From assembly GCA_028345055.1 (NCBI GenBank), contig JAOMCO010000007.1:1-64000 (forward strand): a stretch of 64,000 nt of DNA. The letters are read 5' to 3'. The position numbers and the translations under genes are program-made. The stretch is from Candidatus Thioglobus sp. Its GTDB lineage: Bacteria > Pseudomonadota > Gammaproteobacteria > PS1 > Pseudothioglobaceae. Positions 52,274 to 60,781 of this stretch are shown one piece after another (the first letter of the stretch is position 1; each line of letters begins with the position of its first letter). A model generated the notes under the pieces. The model did not search any database. It was not told where the DNA came from and worked only from the letters and a program-made list of their open reading frames with translations.

Positions 52274-53305
52274 TCATTGCTTTATTGGCCATGTATCTGA
52301 AAGACGATATCCATCTGGCCATGGATCTTCGGGGTCGAGCATTAATTGGTGAGTCCCAGTAATCCATGCCCTTCCACGAATTGAAGGGATAATAGCTTTC
52401 TTGTCACCCACCATAGTCTCATCAACTATGCTGCAGTCAAAACGGGAATTAATAATCGAACGACCTATCATCCGATCGCCTTTTTTTAGCTCTCCTTTTG
52501 CATAGAGAAGTGCCATCCGAGCAGAGCATCCAGTGCCACAAGGAGAGCGGTCTAATTTTCCAGGATCAATTACAACAGTATTTTTACTAATTTTAATGCC
52601 CTCCTCTTCAAATATAGGGAGTGTCATTTGGCAAAAAGAAATATGACTCCATTCAGAATTAGTTGGATGGGTAAAATTTAATTGCTGATTTGCAGCTGCG
52701 GTTATTTTTGAACCAATATCAGATATATCTTTAGCTTCATCAGGTTTAATTTCAAATCCAAGATCTTGCGCATTAATAAATACAAAACTATCCCCACCAT
52801 AGGCAGTGTCTACTTTGAGAGTACCTAATCCTTCAACTTCAATACTAATATTAAGCTGATCTGCAAAAGAGGCTACGTTATTGACCTCTATACTTTTAGC
52901 TTTTCCATCTTCACAGTATGCCTTAACTGGAACAAGTCCCCCAGGAGCCTCAAGAATAAATTCTGTTATTGGCTCATTCATCTCAATCAAACCAGTATCA
53001 AGCAAAACAGTCGAAACACAAATGGAGTTAGAGCCAGACATTGGTGGAGTATGTTCCGGCTCCATAACAATAAAACCTTGTTGAGCCTTTGGATTTTGGG
53101 CTGGTACTAGAAGATTTATGTGTTTAAAAACGCCTCCCCTTGGCTCATTTAAAACAAATTGCCTTAATTTTTGATCTTGGTCAATCCACCTAGCCTTCTC
53201 CCAGAGGCTATCTCCTTTTGGCGCCGCAACACCTCCAATAATTACATTGCCTACTTCACCCTCTGCATGGCATGAGACAATATGAATCAACTTATTGCTA
53301 TTCAT
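52274..53305 (-). CDS. Proline racemase superfamily protein A (hydroxyproline epimerase or dehydratase), Ser/Cys type
   Basis: A 343-aa paralogue of the following gene. Motifs are [11 protein letters not shown] at the start, [12 protein letters not shown] (Ser90 in the first catalytic position) and [12 protein letters not shown] (Cys256). The remainder also aligns by eye, including [18 protein letters not shown] and [24 protein letters not shown] at the end. The start codon overlaps the aldehyde dehydrogenase stop by one base (TAATG). Which of the two paralogues is the 4-hydroxyproline 2-epimerase cannot be told from sequence alone; retaining both suggests different substrates, such as 4- and 3-hydroxyproline. 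Confidence 0.82.
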   Translation of the reverse strand: MNSNKLIHIVSCHAEGEVGNVIIGGVAAPKGDSLWEKARWIDQDQKLRQFVLNEPRGGVFKHINLLVPAQNPKAQQGFIVMEPEHTPPMSGSNSICVSTVLLDTGLIEMNEPITEFILEAPGGLVPVKAYCEDGKAKSIEVNNVASFADQLNISIEVEGLGTLKVDTAYGGDSFVFINAQDLGFEIKPDEAKDISDIGSKITAAANQQLNFTHPTNSEWSHISFCQMTLPIFEEEGIKISKNTVVIDPGKLDRSPCGTGCSARMALLYAKGELKKGDRMIGRSIINSRFDCSIVDETMVGDKKAIIPSIRGRAWITGTHQLMLDPEDPWPDGYRLSDTWPIKQ

Positions 53306-54813
53306 TAAATATCTTCACTAATATCAATCCAAAGCGTTTTAGTTTCAGTATATTGATCATGCGCCATGAGTGAATTATCACGACCCCCAAAACCTGATAA
53401 TTTGTAACCTCCAAATGGAGTTGATATATCTCCCTCACCATAACAATTGACTGATACAGTTCCAGCCTGAAGAGCACGACCATATTTATGGGCCTTAGTA
53501 ACACTCGAAGTAAATAAAGAGGCTTGAAGTCCATAAGAGGTATCATTTGCAAGCTTAATGGCGTCTTCATCAGTCTCTACAACCATCATAGCAAATACAG
53601 GACCAAAAATTTCCTCCTTAGCAATGACCATATCTGAATTAACACCTGAAAATAATGTCGGCTCAATAAATAAACCATCACCTGAAGCAATTGAGTTACC
53701 GCCAGCAATAACTTCAGCGCCCTGCTCTTTAGCACTTTCAATATAACTTAAAATCTTATCATACTGCTCACGTGAAATAATCGCTCCAAGTTGATTTTCT
53801 GGATCCAATGGGTCACCGGTATGCCAGTCTGCCATTTTTTCCTTAACCTTTGAAAGCATCTTATCTTTAAGATTTTTATGAACAATTAATCTTGAATTAG
53901 CAGTACAATTCTGACCCATATTCCAAAGAGCCGCAAATACTGCATGCTCTGCAACACCATCTAGATTAGTAGCATCTGAAAGCACTACTGCAGGATTTTT
54001 TCCACCACATTCAAGTATAATTTTTTTCAAATTGCTTTGTCCAGAGAACTCTAGGAATAGCCTTCCAACCTCAGTAGAACCCGTAAAAGAAATCGCATCA
54101 ATGTCATGGTGACGACCCATTGGCTCTCCTACATCTGGACCCTCTCCTGGAAGCACGTTCAAAACGCCTGCAGGAATTCCTGCTTCACTAGCAAGCTCTG
54201 CAACACGCAGAGCTGTCATTGAGGTCTGTTCAGCTGGTTTAACTATAACACTATTCCCTCCAGCCAATGCTGGAGCAATTTTCCATGCTAACATCATCAG
54301 AGGAAAGTTCCAAGGCAGTACGCAACCCACGACACCTAATGGTTCACGAGTAATTAAACCTACTGCATCTGCATTTGCAGGAGAAACCTGATCATAAATC
54401 TTGTCTATAGCCTCAGCATGCCACTTAATAGTAACAATTGTTTCTGGAAGGTCAGTTAGCACGCACTCGCTAATTGGTTTTCCACTCTCTAAACTTTCAA
54501 GAACTGCAAGCTCTAATTGATTTTTCTCTATAAGTTCTGCTAACTTCAGCAACAACTCCTTTCGCTCGCTCGGATGTTTAGTAGACCACTCACCAGAATT
54601 AAATGCTTCTCTGGATACTTCTACAGCATAATCAACATCCTTATTATCACAGGCAGATACATTGGCTAAAACTGAGCCATCTGCAGGATTAATAGTTTCC
54701 ATAGTATTTCCAGCTTTTGTTTTTTGAAACTTACCATTTATAAAAGGATCAATTGGAAATTTTATTTTTGCAGCAATATCTGCATATTCATCTTTACTAA
54801 GAAGATCTGACAT
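53305..54813 (-). CDS. Aldehyde dehydrogenase, probably 2-oxoglutarate semialdehyde dehydrogenase
   Basis: The 502-aa NAD(P)-dependent aldehyde dehydrogenase has the [18 protein letters not shown] motif, FTGSTEVG cofactor loop, general base E268 (ILECGGKNP) and nucleophile C303 ([10 protein letters not shown]). EEIFGPVFA and the C-terminal [11 protein letters not shown] are typical. Sequence style is closest to the broad betaine/gamma-glutamyl-aminobutyraldehyde group. Position between the DapA-like gene and the two racemase-family genes makes 2-oxoglutarate semialdehyde, the last intermediate of hydroxyproline breakdown, the best guess. It starts 13 bases after the DapA-like gene. Confidence 0.85.
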   Translation of the reverse strand: MSDLLSKDEYADIAAKIKFPIDPFINGKFQKTKAGNTMETINPADGSVLANVSACDNKDVDYAVEVSREAFNSGEWSTKHPSERKELLLKLAELIEKNQLELAVLESLESGKPISECVLTDLPETIVTIKWHAEAIDKIYDQVSPANADAVGLITREPLGVVGCVLPWNFPLMMLAWKIAPALAGGNSVIVKPAEQTSMTALRVAELASEAGIPAGVLNVLPGEGPDVGEPMGRHHDIDAISFTGSTEVGRLFLEFSGQSNLKKIILECGGKNPAVVLSDATNLDGVAEHAVFAALWNMGQNCTANSRLIVHKNLKDKMLSKVKEKMADWHTGDPLDPENQLGAIISREQYDKILSYIESAKEQGAEVIAGGNSIASGDGLFIEPTLFSGVNSDMVIAKEEIFGPVFAMMVVETDEDAIKLANDTSYGLQASLFTSSVTKAHKYGRALQAGTVSVNCYGEGDISTPFGGYKLSGFGGRDNSLMAHDQYTETKTLWIDISEDI

Positions 54814-54826
54814 TTATATACTCCTG

Positions 54827-55726
54827 TTAATTTAAAATTGAATGAAGTGAGGATCGAGTCTTATCTATAACTCCAATCATTTCCTTTCGAAGTGAGTCCT
54901 CAATAGGAAGTAATGGGAGCCTAACTTTTCCGGAAGGACGACCTTGCTGCTCACATCCTAATTTAACACATTGTAAAAACTTACCGCCCTGCTCTAAAGC
55001 CTTCATGAGAGGCATAAATGCAGCCATAAGGCGCCTTCCCTTTTCAAAGTCAGACTGCTTTCCTAGTATATCCATTAACTGGACACACTCTGATGGAAAG
55101 AAATTTGCTGTTGCACAAACCCAGGACTTTGCCCCCCAGGCTGCAAATTCAAGCACTTGTTCTTCTCCACCAACTGCAAGCTCAATTGAAGAATAGTTAT
55201 TAGACAGTAAAGGTAATCTAGAGTAATCACCACTAGACTCTTTGATAGCAGCAATCAAAGGATTATTGGCGACAATATCTAAAAAGTTTTCACCCATCTC
55301 AACTCCTGTTCTTCCAGGATAGTTATAAAGCATTATAGGTAAATCAGTTTTATTAGCTATCTCAAGCACGTGGTTAGCCAGCTCTTCTTCTGATGGCAAT
55401 GAATAAGGAGGAGCAGCTACTAAAAGTGATTTGGCTCCTGCATCAACTGCAGCTGATGAGATTTGTAGACATTCATCAACTCTAATATCATTTACTCCCG
55501 CCATAAATTCGACTCTACTGTTTATTCGCTCAGCTGCAAACTCAAATTGCTGAATTCGCTCCTCTTTAGAAAGAGCATAAAATTCTCCAGTTGAACCACC
55601 AACAATAATTCCAGCAACCCCATTCTCAATTTGCCAATCAATAACCTCTGCGTACATATCCCAATCAATTTCACCACTATCCATGAAAGGGGTAATAATA
55701 GGCGTATAAATTCCTTCAAATCTCAT
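54827..55726 (-). CDS. DapA-family lyase, probably pyrroline-4-hydroxy-2-carboxylate deaminase
   Basis: The 299-aa class I aldolase-fold protein has the family residues GGSTGE (43-48), Y136 in LYNYPGRTG and the Schiff-base lysine K162 in AAIKESSGD. It leads the minus-strand operon after a 228-base control region. Family members include dihydrodipicolinate synthase and the hydroxyproline-pathway deaminase; the operon partners favour the latter, giving 2-oxoglutarate semialdehyde plus ammonia. A lysine-biosynthetic role is less likely because no lysine genes are nearby. Confidence 0.82.
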   Translation of the reverse strand: MRFEGIYTPIITPFMDSGEIDWDMYAEVIDWQIENGVAGIIVGGSTGEFYALSKEERIQQFEFAAERINSRVEFMAGVNDIRVDECLQISSAAVDAGAKSLLVAAPPYSLPSEEELANHVLEIANKTDLPIMLYNYPGRTGVEMGENFLDIVANNPLIAAIKESSGDYSRLPLLSNNYSSIELAVGGEEQVLEFAAWGAKSWVCATANFFPSECVQLMDILGKQSDFEKGRRLMAAFMPLMKALEQGGKFLQCVKLGCEQQGRPSGKVRLPLLPIEDSLRKEMIGVIDKTRSSLHSILN

Positions 55727-55877
55727 TTATATTCTCCAATTAGAAATCTTTTAAAATGAAAATAATATACTAAATTAAGCTTTTAACGGGACTTTGTATT
55801 CAATTTAAGCTACTAAAATCTTTAAAGTTTATTTTATATAATTATCTAAAAAATTGAACTTTCATTTTTTGATTAAA

Positions 55878-55899
55878 AGTGATAAGATATCTCATCACT
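55878..55899. promoter_or_regulatory. 22-bp palindrome, candidate operator of the divergent hydroxyproline operons
   Basis: The halves AGTGATAAGAT and ATCTCATCACT are reverse complements apart from one position. It sits between the two divergent starts (dapA-like at 55726, binding protein at 55955), 56 bases ahead of the plus-strand gene. Length and symmetry suit a dimeric repressor such as a GntR-type protein, but no regulator gene is in the window. Confidence 0.6.
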
Positions 55900-55926
55900 G
55901 AATCAAGCTAATTAAAGTATTCAGTG
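55896..55926. repeat. Second inverted repeat in the divergent control region
   Basis: CACTGAAT (55896-55903) and ATTCAGTG (55919-55926) are perfect reverse complements with a 15-base spacer, ending 28 bases before the binding-protein ATG. It shares its first four bases with the end of the palindrome. It could be a leader hairpin or a second operator; the sequence does not decide. Confidence 0.5.
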
Positions 55927-55954
55927 TTTTGTTTAAACTTAATAGGAGAAATAA

Positions 55955-56770
55955 ATGAAGATGTTTTCTAAAACATTAGTGTCGCTTTTTGCAGCAGTAG
56001 TTATGCTCACTGGATCGTCAACTGCTTTTGCAGATAAGCTAGATGATGTAATTGATGCAGGTGTCTTAAGATGTGGAGTAGTTCTTGATTTTCCACCTAT
56101 TGGATATCGAGATGCAAATAATGAGCCAGCAGGTTTTGATGTTGAATACTGTAAAGACCTTGCAGCAGCTCTAGAAGTTGATTATGAAATTATTGCTGTG
56201 ACTTGGGCTGAACGCCTTCCATTAATTGTTACTAATCGTGGTGATGTTGTTTTTGGAGGTACTTCTGATACTCTATCCCGTGCTAAGACAGTTGGCTTTA
56301 CAATACCTTATGCAATTTATTATGCTCAGGCAGTTGTTGGTGCTGATAGTGGTATTGTTACTGTTGAAGATATGTACGATAAAAAAGTTGCTGCAGCTGT
56401 AGGAACTGTCCCTGAACAGGAATGGCTAAAAATTGCTGAAGAACTAGGAATTGAAGGCAATTATCAAGGCTATCAATCTGAGAATGAAGTGTTCTTAGCA
56501 GTAGCTCAAGGTAAAGCTCATGCAGGTATAACAACTAACACAACGGTATTGCCAATTACTCAGCAGTTTGATACGGTTATCGCTGGTCCACGTATGCCAT
56601 GGGGCACTGACTATACTTCTGTAGTCGGTCCACGTATGGATGTTACTTGGCTAAACTATCTTAACCTTTTTGTAACGCAGCAAGTTCGTTCTGGTCGTTA
56701 TCAAGAGCTTTGGGGTAAGTTTGTTGGTGGCGAAGCACCTGAATTACGCATTCCTGGTGTTTACTACTAA
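55955..56770 (+). CDS. ABC transporter substrate-binding protein (polar amino acid family)
   Basis: The 271-aa periplasmic protein has a signal peptide (cut likely after SSTAFA). The SBP_bac_3 domain starts DVIDAGVLRCGVVLDFPPIGYRD, then has GFDVEYCKDLAAAL and the GDVVFGGTSDTLSRAKTVGFTIPY segment that lines the amino acid pocket. A strong AGGAG ribosome-binding site lies ahead of the ATG. It leads the plus-strand operon and faces the hydroxyproline-type catabolic operon, so hydroxyproline or a related imino acid is the likely ligand. It is followed by a strong hairpin before the permease genes. Confidence 0.9.
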   Translation: MKMFSKTLVSLFAAVVMLTGSSTAFADKLDDVIDAGVLRCGVVLDFPPIGYRDANNEPAGFDVEYCKDLAAALEVDYEIIAVTWAERLPLIVTNRGDVVFGGTSDTLSRAKTVGFTIPYAIYYAQAVVGADSGIVTVEDMYDKKVAAAVGTVPEQEWLKIAEELGIEGNYQGYQSENEVFLAVAQGKAHAGITTNTTVLPITQQFDTVIAGPRMPWGTDYTSVVGPRMDVTWLNYLNLFVTQQVRSGRYQELWGKFVGGEAPELRIPGVYY

Positions 56771-56784
56771 TAGTTAATTTCTAT

Positions 56785-56812
56785 ATGGCCGGCTTGCCGG
56801 CCATTTTTTTTT
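56785..56812 (+). terminator. Terminator/attenuator between the binding-protein and permease genes
   Basis: ATGGCCGGC and GCCGGCCAT form a perfect 9-bp stem with a 2-base apical gap, then nine T. It lies 14 bases after the binding-protein stop. In ABC operons such hairpins raise binding-protein mRNA over the permeases by partial termination or 3'-end protection; that role is inferred here. Confidence 0.88.
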
Positions 56813-56821
56813 AAATCATTT

Positions 56822-57481
56822 ATGGATTATAACTTCCATTGGAGACCAGTATTTAAATCTCTCCCTGATCTCTTAGAGTCAGCATTATTAACGTTGGAGG
56901 TCGCAATCCTTTCGATGATATTAGGTATATTATTTGGTCTTGCACTCTCTCTAATTAGAATTAAAATGACAGGGCCTTTAAAATGGTTTGCTGTCTCATG
57001 GATTGAGCTTGCTCGAAATACACCAGCCCTATTACAATTATTTTTCTTTGGCTTTGGACTTGGTGCATTTGGTATTCACTTTAGTCCTTTTCTTATTGTA
57101 TTATTAGGCTTAACCTTTAACAACTCAGGCTACTTAGCTGAAAACTTTCGAGGTGGATTTAATTCTATTCCAGAGACCCAAATTAGAGCTTCTCTGAGCC
57201 TAGGAATGAATAGCTTCCAAACCTACACAAGAATAATAATTCCACAAGTCTTAAGGGTTGTATATCACCCAATGACTAATCAAATGGTTTGGGCTGTTTT
57301 AATGTCTTCTTTAGGGATGCTAGTTGGCTTCCGTGAACTCTCAGGTGAAACTCAATTTTTTGCATCTAAAACATATCGTATTTTTGAGTATTTTGCTGCA
57401 ACTGCAATAATTTACTACGTGATAGTCAAAATTATTCTTGGTCTTTCAAGATTAATGGCTTCACGACTATTTAAGTATTAG
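56822..57481 (+). CDS. Amino acid ABC transporter permease 1 (HisM/GlnP family)
   Basis: The 219-aa inner-membrane protein has about five helices. The N-terminus has SLPDLLESALLTLEVAILSMILG. The family signature region SWIELARNTPALLQLFFFGFGLGAFG is followed by the EAA-like loop (ETQIRASLSLGMNSFQTYTRIIIPQVLRVV) that docks on the ATPase. No clear ribosome-binding site precedes the ATG, which lies 9 bases after the T run of the terminator. It pairs with the next permease gene. Confidence 0.88.
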   Translation: MDYNFHWRPVFKSLPDLLESALLTLEVAILSMILGILFGLALSLIRIKMTGPLKWFAVSWIELARNTPALLQLFFFGFGLGAFGIHFSPFLIVLLGLTFNNSGYLAENFRGGFNSIPETQIRASLSLGMNSFQTYTRIIIPQVLRVVYHPMTNQMVWAVLMSSLGMLVGFRELSGETQFFASKTYRIFEYFAATAIIYYVIVKIILGLSRLMASRLFKY

Positions 57482-57491
57482 GAGAATCTTT

Positions 57492-58151
57492 ATGGAATCA
57501 GCTTCTACATACTTTTCAGGATTTAATATTAATGATTTATTGTATCTTGGTGAAGCTGCCTTAAGAACTCTATGGATCTCATTCTGGGCTATCAGTATTG
57601 GATCTTTTATTGGAATTTTTTTAGGATTAGCACTTAGCATTTCTAGGGTTATAGCATATACACTTGGGGCAGTTTTAGATGTATTTCGGTCTGTTCCACT
57701 AATTATTCAGCTAGTATTATTTTTTAATTTTGCCCCTATTATTGGTCTCAGACTTAACCCATTTGAAGCTGGCTTAATTGTACTTATTGTCTATACTTCA
57801 GCTTATGTTGCCAATGTTGCAAGAGGAGGAATTGAAGCTGTTGGAGACCCGATGAGAAGAGCTGCAAGAAGCTTAGGAATGACTTATTGGCAAGATTTAC
57901 GTTATGTTGTATGGCCAATTGGACTTCGTGCTGTATTTCCTGCTTGGGTGGGAGTTGCTTTAGGAGTTCTAAAGGATAGTGCATTGGTTTCAATACTTGG
58001 ATATATTGAGCTTTTAAAAGCTTCTCAAATACTTATGACTCGAACACAAGAGGCAATCTTAATATTATCAATTGCTGGTGCATTCTATTTTGCTTTATCT
58101 TATCCAATTTCTTATTATGCAACTCGACTTGAACAAAGGTGGTCTGAATGA
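57492..58151 (+). CDS. Amino acid ABC transporter permease 2 (HisQ family)
   Basis: The 219-aa partner permease has LYLGEAALRTLWISFWAISIG at the N-terminus, the VFRSVPLIIQLVLFFNFAPIIG signature, and the EAA loop DPMRRAARSLGMTYWQDLRYVVWPIGLRAV. The start follows an AGGAG ribosome-binding site 10 bases after permease 1, and the stop overlaps the ATPase start by 4 bases. Confidence 0.88.
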   Translation: MESASTYFSGFNINDLLYLGEAALRTLWISFWAISIGSFIGIFLGLALSISRVIAYTLGAVLDVFRSVPLIIQLVLFFNFAPIIGLRLNPFEAGLIVLIVYTSAYVANVARGGIEAVGDPMRRAARSLGMTYWQDLRYVVWPIGLRAVFPAWVGVALGVLKDSALVSILGYIELLKASQILMTRTQEAILILSIAGAFYFALSYPISYYATRLEQRWSE

Positions 58152-58873
58152 TTAAAATTACAAACCTACATAAACAATATGGTGAACTTGAAGTCTTAAA
58201 GGGTATTGACCTTGACGTTCCAAAAGGAGAAGTGTTAAGTGTTATAGGATCTTCCGGCTCAGGAAAATCAACATTACTATATTGTATTAATGGCCTGGAG
58301 CCAATCCAAAAAGGTCAAATTATTGTAGATGATATTGATGTTCATGCTAGTGATACAAACCTTAACTCAGTTCGCCAAAATATGGGAATGGTTTTTCAAC
58401 AGTGGAATAGCTTTCCTCATTTAACAGTTCTTGAAAATGTAGCGCTAGCACCAAAAATCGTTAGTAAACTTTCAAAGAAAGAAGCGCTAGAAGTTGCAGA
58501 AAAACAACTGCTTCATGTTGGACTTGGAGATAAACTTACTCAATATCCCTCTGCACTTTCAGGTGGGCAGCAGCAGCGTCTAGCTATTGCTCGAGCTTTG
58601 GCAATGGAACCAAAATGTATGCTGTTTGATGAAGCCACATCTGCTCTAGACCCTGAACTTGTTGGGGAAGTTCTTGATACAATTAGACTTTTAGCTGATG
58701 AGGGTATGACTATGATTTGTGTTACTCATGAGATGGGATTTGCTAGAGAAGTTTCTGATAGAGTGGCTTTTTTTCATGAAGGTAAAATTGAAGAAATTAA
58801 CCAACCAGAAGAATTATTTGGCTCTGCTAAATCTAAGTATTTACAAAAATTTCTATCAAAAGTTAAAACATAG
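58148..58873 (+). CDS. Amino acid ABC transporter ATP-binding protein
   Basis: The 241-aa ATPase has Walker A GSSGSGKST, a Q-loop in MVFQQWNSFPHLTVLENV, signature LSGGQQQRLAIARALA, Walker B CMLFDEATSALDPE and the H-loop MICVTHEMGFARE, as in GlnQ/HisP. It overlaps permease 2 by 4 bases (ATGA) and precedes the aconitase X gene by 29 bases. Confidence 0.93.
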   Translation: MIKITNLHKQYGELEVLKGIDLDVPKGEVLSVIGSSGSGKSTLLYCINGLEPIQKGQIIVDDIDVHASDTNLNSVRQNMGMVFQQWNSFPHLTVLENVALAPKIVSKLSKKEALEVAEKQLLHVGLGDKLTQYPSALSGGQQQRLAIARALAMEPKCMLFDEATSALDPELVGEVLDTIRLLADEGMTMICVTHEMGFAREVSDRVAFFHEGKIEEINQPEELFGSAKSKYLQKFLSKVKT

Positions 58874-58902
58874 GGCTATTAACTACTTACTGGAGTTTAG
58901 CT

Positions 58903-60603
58903 ATGGGAAAACTTTCAAATAATGAAGCCATTATCTTTGTACAAAATAATGTGGAAGGTGATATTGTAGTTTGTGATGAAGGGGTTAGTTTCTGGGGGGG
59001 TGTTGATCCTGACTCAGGAATAATTATTGATATTCATCATCCTAATTGTGGAGAGCAGCTTTCTGGAAAAATTGTACTTATGCCAACTTCTCGTGGCTCA
59101 TGCAGTGGAAGTGGGGTATTACTGCAGCTTGCGCAAAATGGAAATGCACCAGCCGCACTTATATTTAGAGAAAATGAAGAGATCTTAACTCTTGGAGCTA
59201 TGATTGCTGAAAGACTCTTTAACAAAAAAATTGCTATATTACGTCTTAAGCCTAACATTTATAATTTATTATCTTTAGAGAAATCTGCAAAAATTGATAA
59301 TCTCAAATTATATTTCTCAAGTATCTTAATTAATTTATATCAGCCTGATTTAAGTAGAATTTACTTGAATAATTCAGATAAAAAAATGTTGGCTGGCAAT
59401 CATGGTAAAGCCACAAAAATTGCAATGGAAATATTATGTTTGATGGCTGCTTCTCAAAATGCAGATAAATTAATCGATGTTTCTAGAGGTCATATTGATG
59501 GTTGTATTTTGGCACATGATGCTAATCTCAATTTTGCAGAAAAAATGCTTGATATGGGCGCGCGTGTTATTATTCCAACTACAATTAATGCAATTTCAGT
59601 AGATAGGGATAATTGGAAGTCGCAAGCTGTTGCTCCTGAACTGGGTGATAAAGCTAGCCGACTTGCTGATGCATATGTCAAAATGGGTGCTCATCCTACA
59701 TTTACATGTGCGCCTTATCTTTTAAGTGAAAAACCAACTAAAGATGAAGTTATTGGATGGTCTGAGTCAAATGCTGTTATTTATGCAAATTCTGTAATTG
59801 GAGCTCGAACTCAGAAGCATCCAGATTATTTAGATTTGTTCATAGCCATGACTGGGCGAACTCCAAATACTGGTGTTTATTTAGAAGAGAATCGAAAGCC
59901 TAGCTGCGAAATTAGAATATCGTTACCTTTGAAATTTGATGAGTCTATTTGGCCAATGATAGGTTGGTTGGCTGGCTATAAATCACCAAATGGAATTCCA
60001 GTGTTAATTGGTCTTGAAGATATTTCACTGAGTAATGATGATTTAAAAGCTTTATGTGCAGCATTTGGTACAACATCTGCATCTCCAATGTTGCATATTA
60101 AAGGGCATACACCAGAAGGTGAGCTCTCGAGCACTCAAGATGCTATTACTTCAACTATAAGGCCCAATGATTTATTAAATTTGTGGCAACAATTCAATTC
60201 TGGCAATAACAAGATAGATCTAGTTGCTATTGGGAGTCCACATGCATCTCCTGCTGAGTGTATGAAGTTTTTGAAATTGTTATTGGAAAAAAATCAAACT
60301 GTTGTTATTCCAACTATTTTGACTGTTGGGCGAGAAACTCTTACAAAATTAAGAGATCATGGGAATTTAAATCAACTTTCCAAATTAGGAGTTCAAATTA
60401 TTCCTGATATTTGTTGGTGCTCAATAACTGAACCAGTTTTTCCCTCAAAGACACAATCATTAATTACTAATTCTGGTAAATACGCTCACTATGGTGAGGG
60501 TTTGACTGGGCGAAATATACGGTTTGGAAGTTTAAGCGACTGTGCGATCGCTGCTTTAACTGGTTTTGTTAATGATGAGCCTCCTAATTGGATGAATTCC
60601 TAG
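58903..60603 (+). CDS. Fused aconitase X, probable cis-3-hydroxy-L-proline dehydratase
   Basis: The 566-aa protein joins the small AcnX domain (DUF126, residues about 1-140, with GVDPDSGIIID, HHPNCGEQLSGKIVLMPTSR and GSCSGSGVLLQLA) to the large one (DUF521, about 160-560, with GNHGKATKIAMEIL, SRGHIDGC, MGAHPTFTCAPYL, ANSVIGARTQ and HASPAECMKFL). Candidate Fe-S ligand cysteines are in these motifs. Characterised bacterial AcnX enzymes dehydrate cis-3-hydroxy-L-proline to pyrroline-2-carboxylate; archaeal relatives act on phosphomevalonate. The operon with an amino acid importer opposite hydroxyproline genes favours the first. The start has GGAG 10 bases ahead. No pyrroline-2-carboxylate reductase is in the window. 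Confidence 0.85.
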   Translation: MGKLSNNEAIIFVQNNVEGDIVVCDEGVSFWGGVDPDSGIIIDIHHPNCGEQLSGKIVLMPTSRGSCSGSGVLLQLAQNGNAPAALIFRENEEILTLGAMIAERLFNKKIAILRLKPNIYNLLSLEKSAKIDNLKLYFSSILINLYQPDLSRIYLNNSDKKMLAGNHGKATKIAMEILCLMAASQNADKLIDVSRGHIDGCILAHDANLNFAEKMLDMGARVIIPTTINAISVDRDNWKSQAVAPELGDKASRLADAYVKMGAHPTFTCAPYLLSEKPTKDEVIGWSESNAVIYANSVIGARTQKHPDYLDLFIAMTGRTPNTGVYLEENRKPSCEIRISLPLKFDESIWPMIGWLAGYKSPNGIPVLIGLEDISLSNDDLKALCAAFGTTSASPMLHIKGHTPEGELSSTQDAITSTIRPNDLLNLWQQFNSGNNKIDLVAIGSPHASPAECMKFLKLLLEKNQTVVIPTILTVGRETLTKLRDHGNLNQLSKLGVQIIPDICWCSITEPVFPSKTQSLITNSGKYAHYGEGLTGRNIRFGSLSDCAIAALTGFVNDEPPNWMNS

Positions 60604-60628
60604 ACTTAAAATGTTATTTGAAATCTGA

Positions 60629-60766
60629 AAGATCTATATTAAGCTAAATGATATATCAAGTGGTGCTCCAACTCGAGTGAATGGCAAGATGACTGCTTCA
60701 AACCTTCCAGAACTTGGGATTGAACCAAACTTTGATATGCTTGGAGATACAGTTCTTTCTTTTTAA
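60629..60766 (+). pseudogene. C-terminal remnant of an enolase-superfamily (mandelate racemase/MLE-like) protein
   Basis: After an in-frame TGA at 60626, an open frame of 45 codons without a credible start ends in TAA at 60764-60766. Its residues include [28 protein letters not shown] and the ending DTVLSF. This matches the extreme C-terminus of enolase-superfamily enzymes (pattern NG..T.P..PGLGIE.D...LG.PV). The barrel with all catalytic residues is gone. It lies 25 bases after aconitase X. Confidence 0.65.
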
Positions 60767-60781
60767 AAAAATTATTAATCT

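Noticed and set aside
54827-55726. DapA-like gene as the lysine-pathway dihydrodipicolinate synthase
   Set aside because: Catalytic residues alone fit both, but its place at the head of the hydroxyproline-type operon and the absence of lysine genes argue against it.
58903-60603. Aconitase X as a phosphomevalonate dehydratase
   Set aside because: That role belongs to archaeal members of a mevalonate route. No mevalonate gene is here, and the operon is with an amino acid importer.
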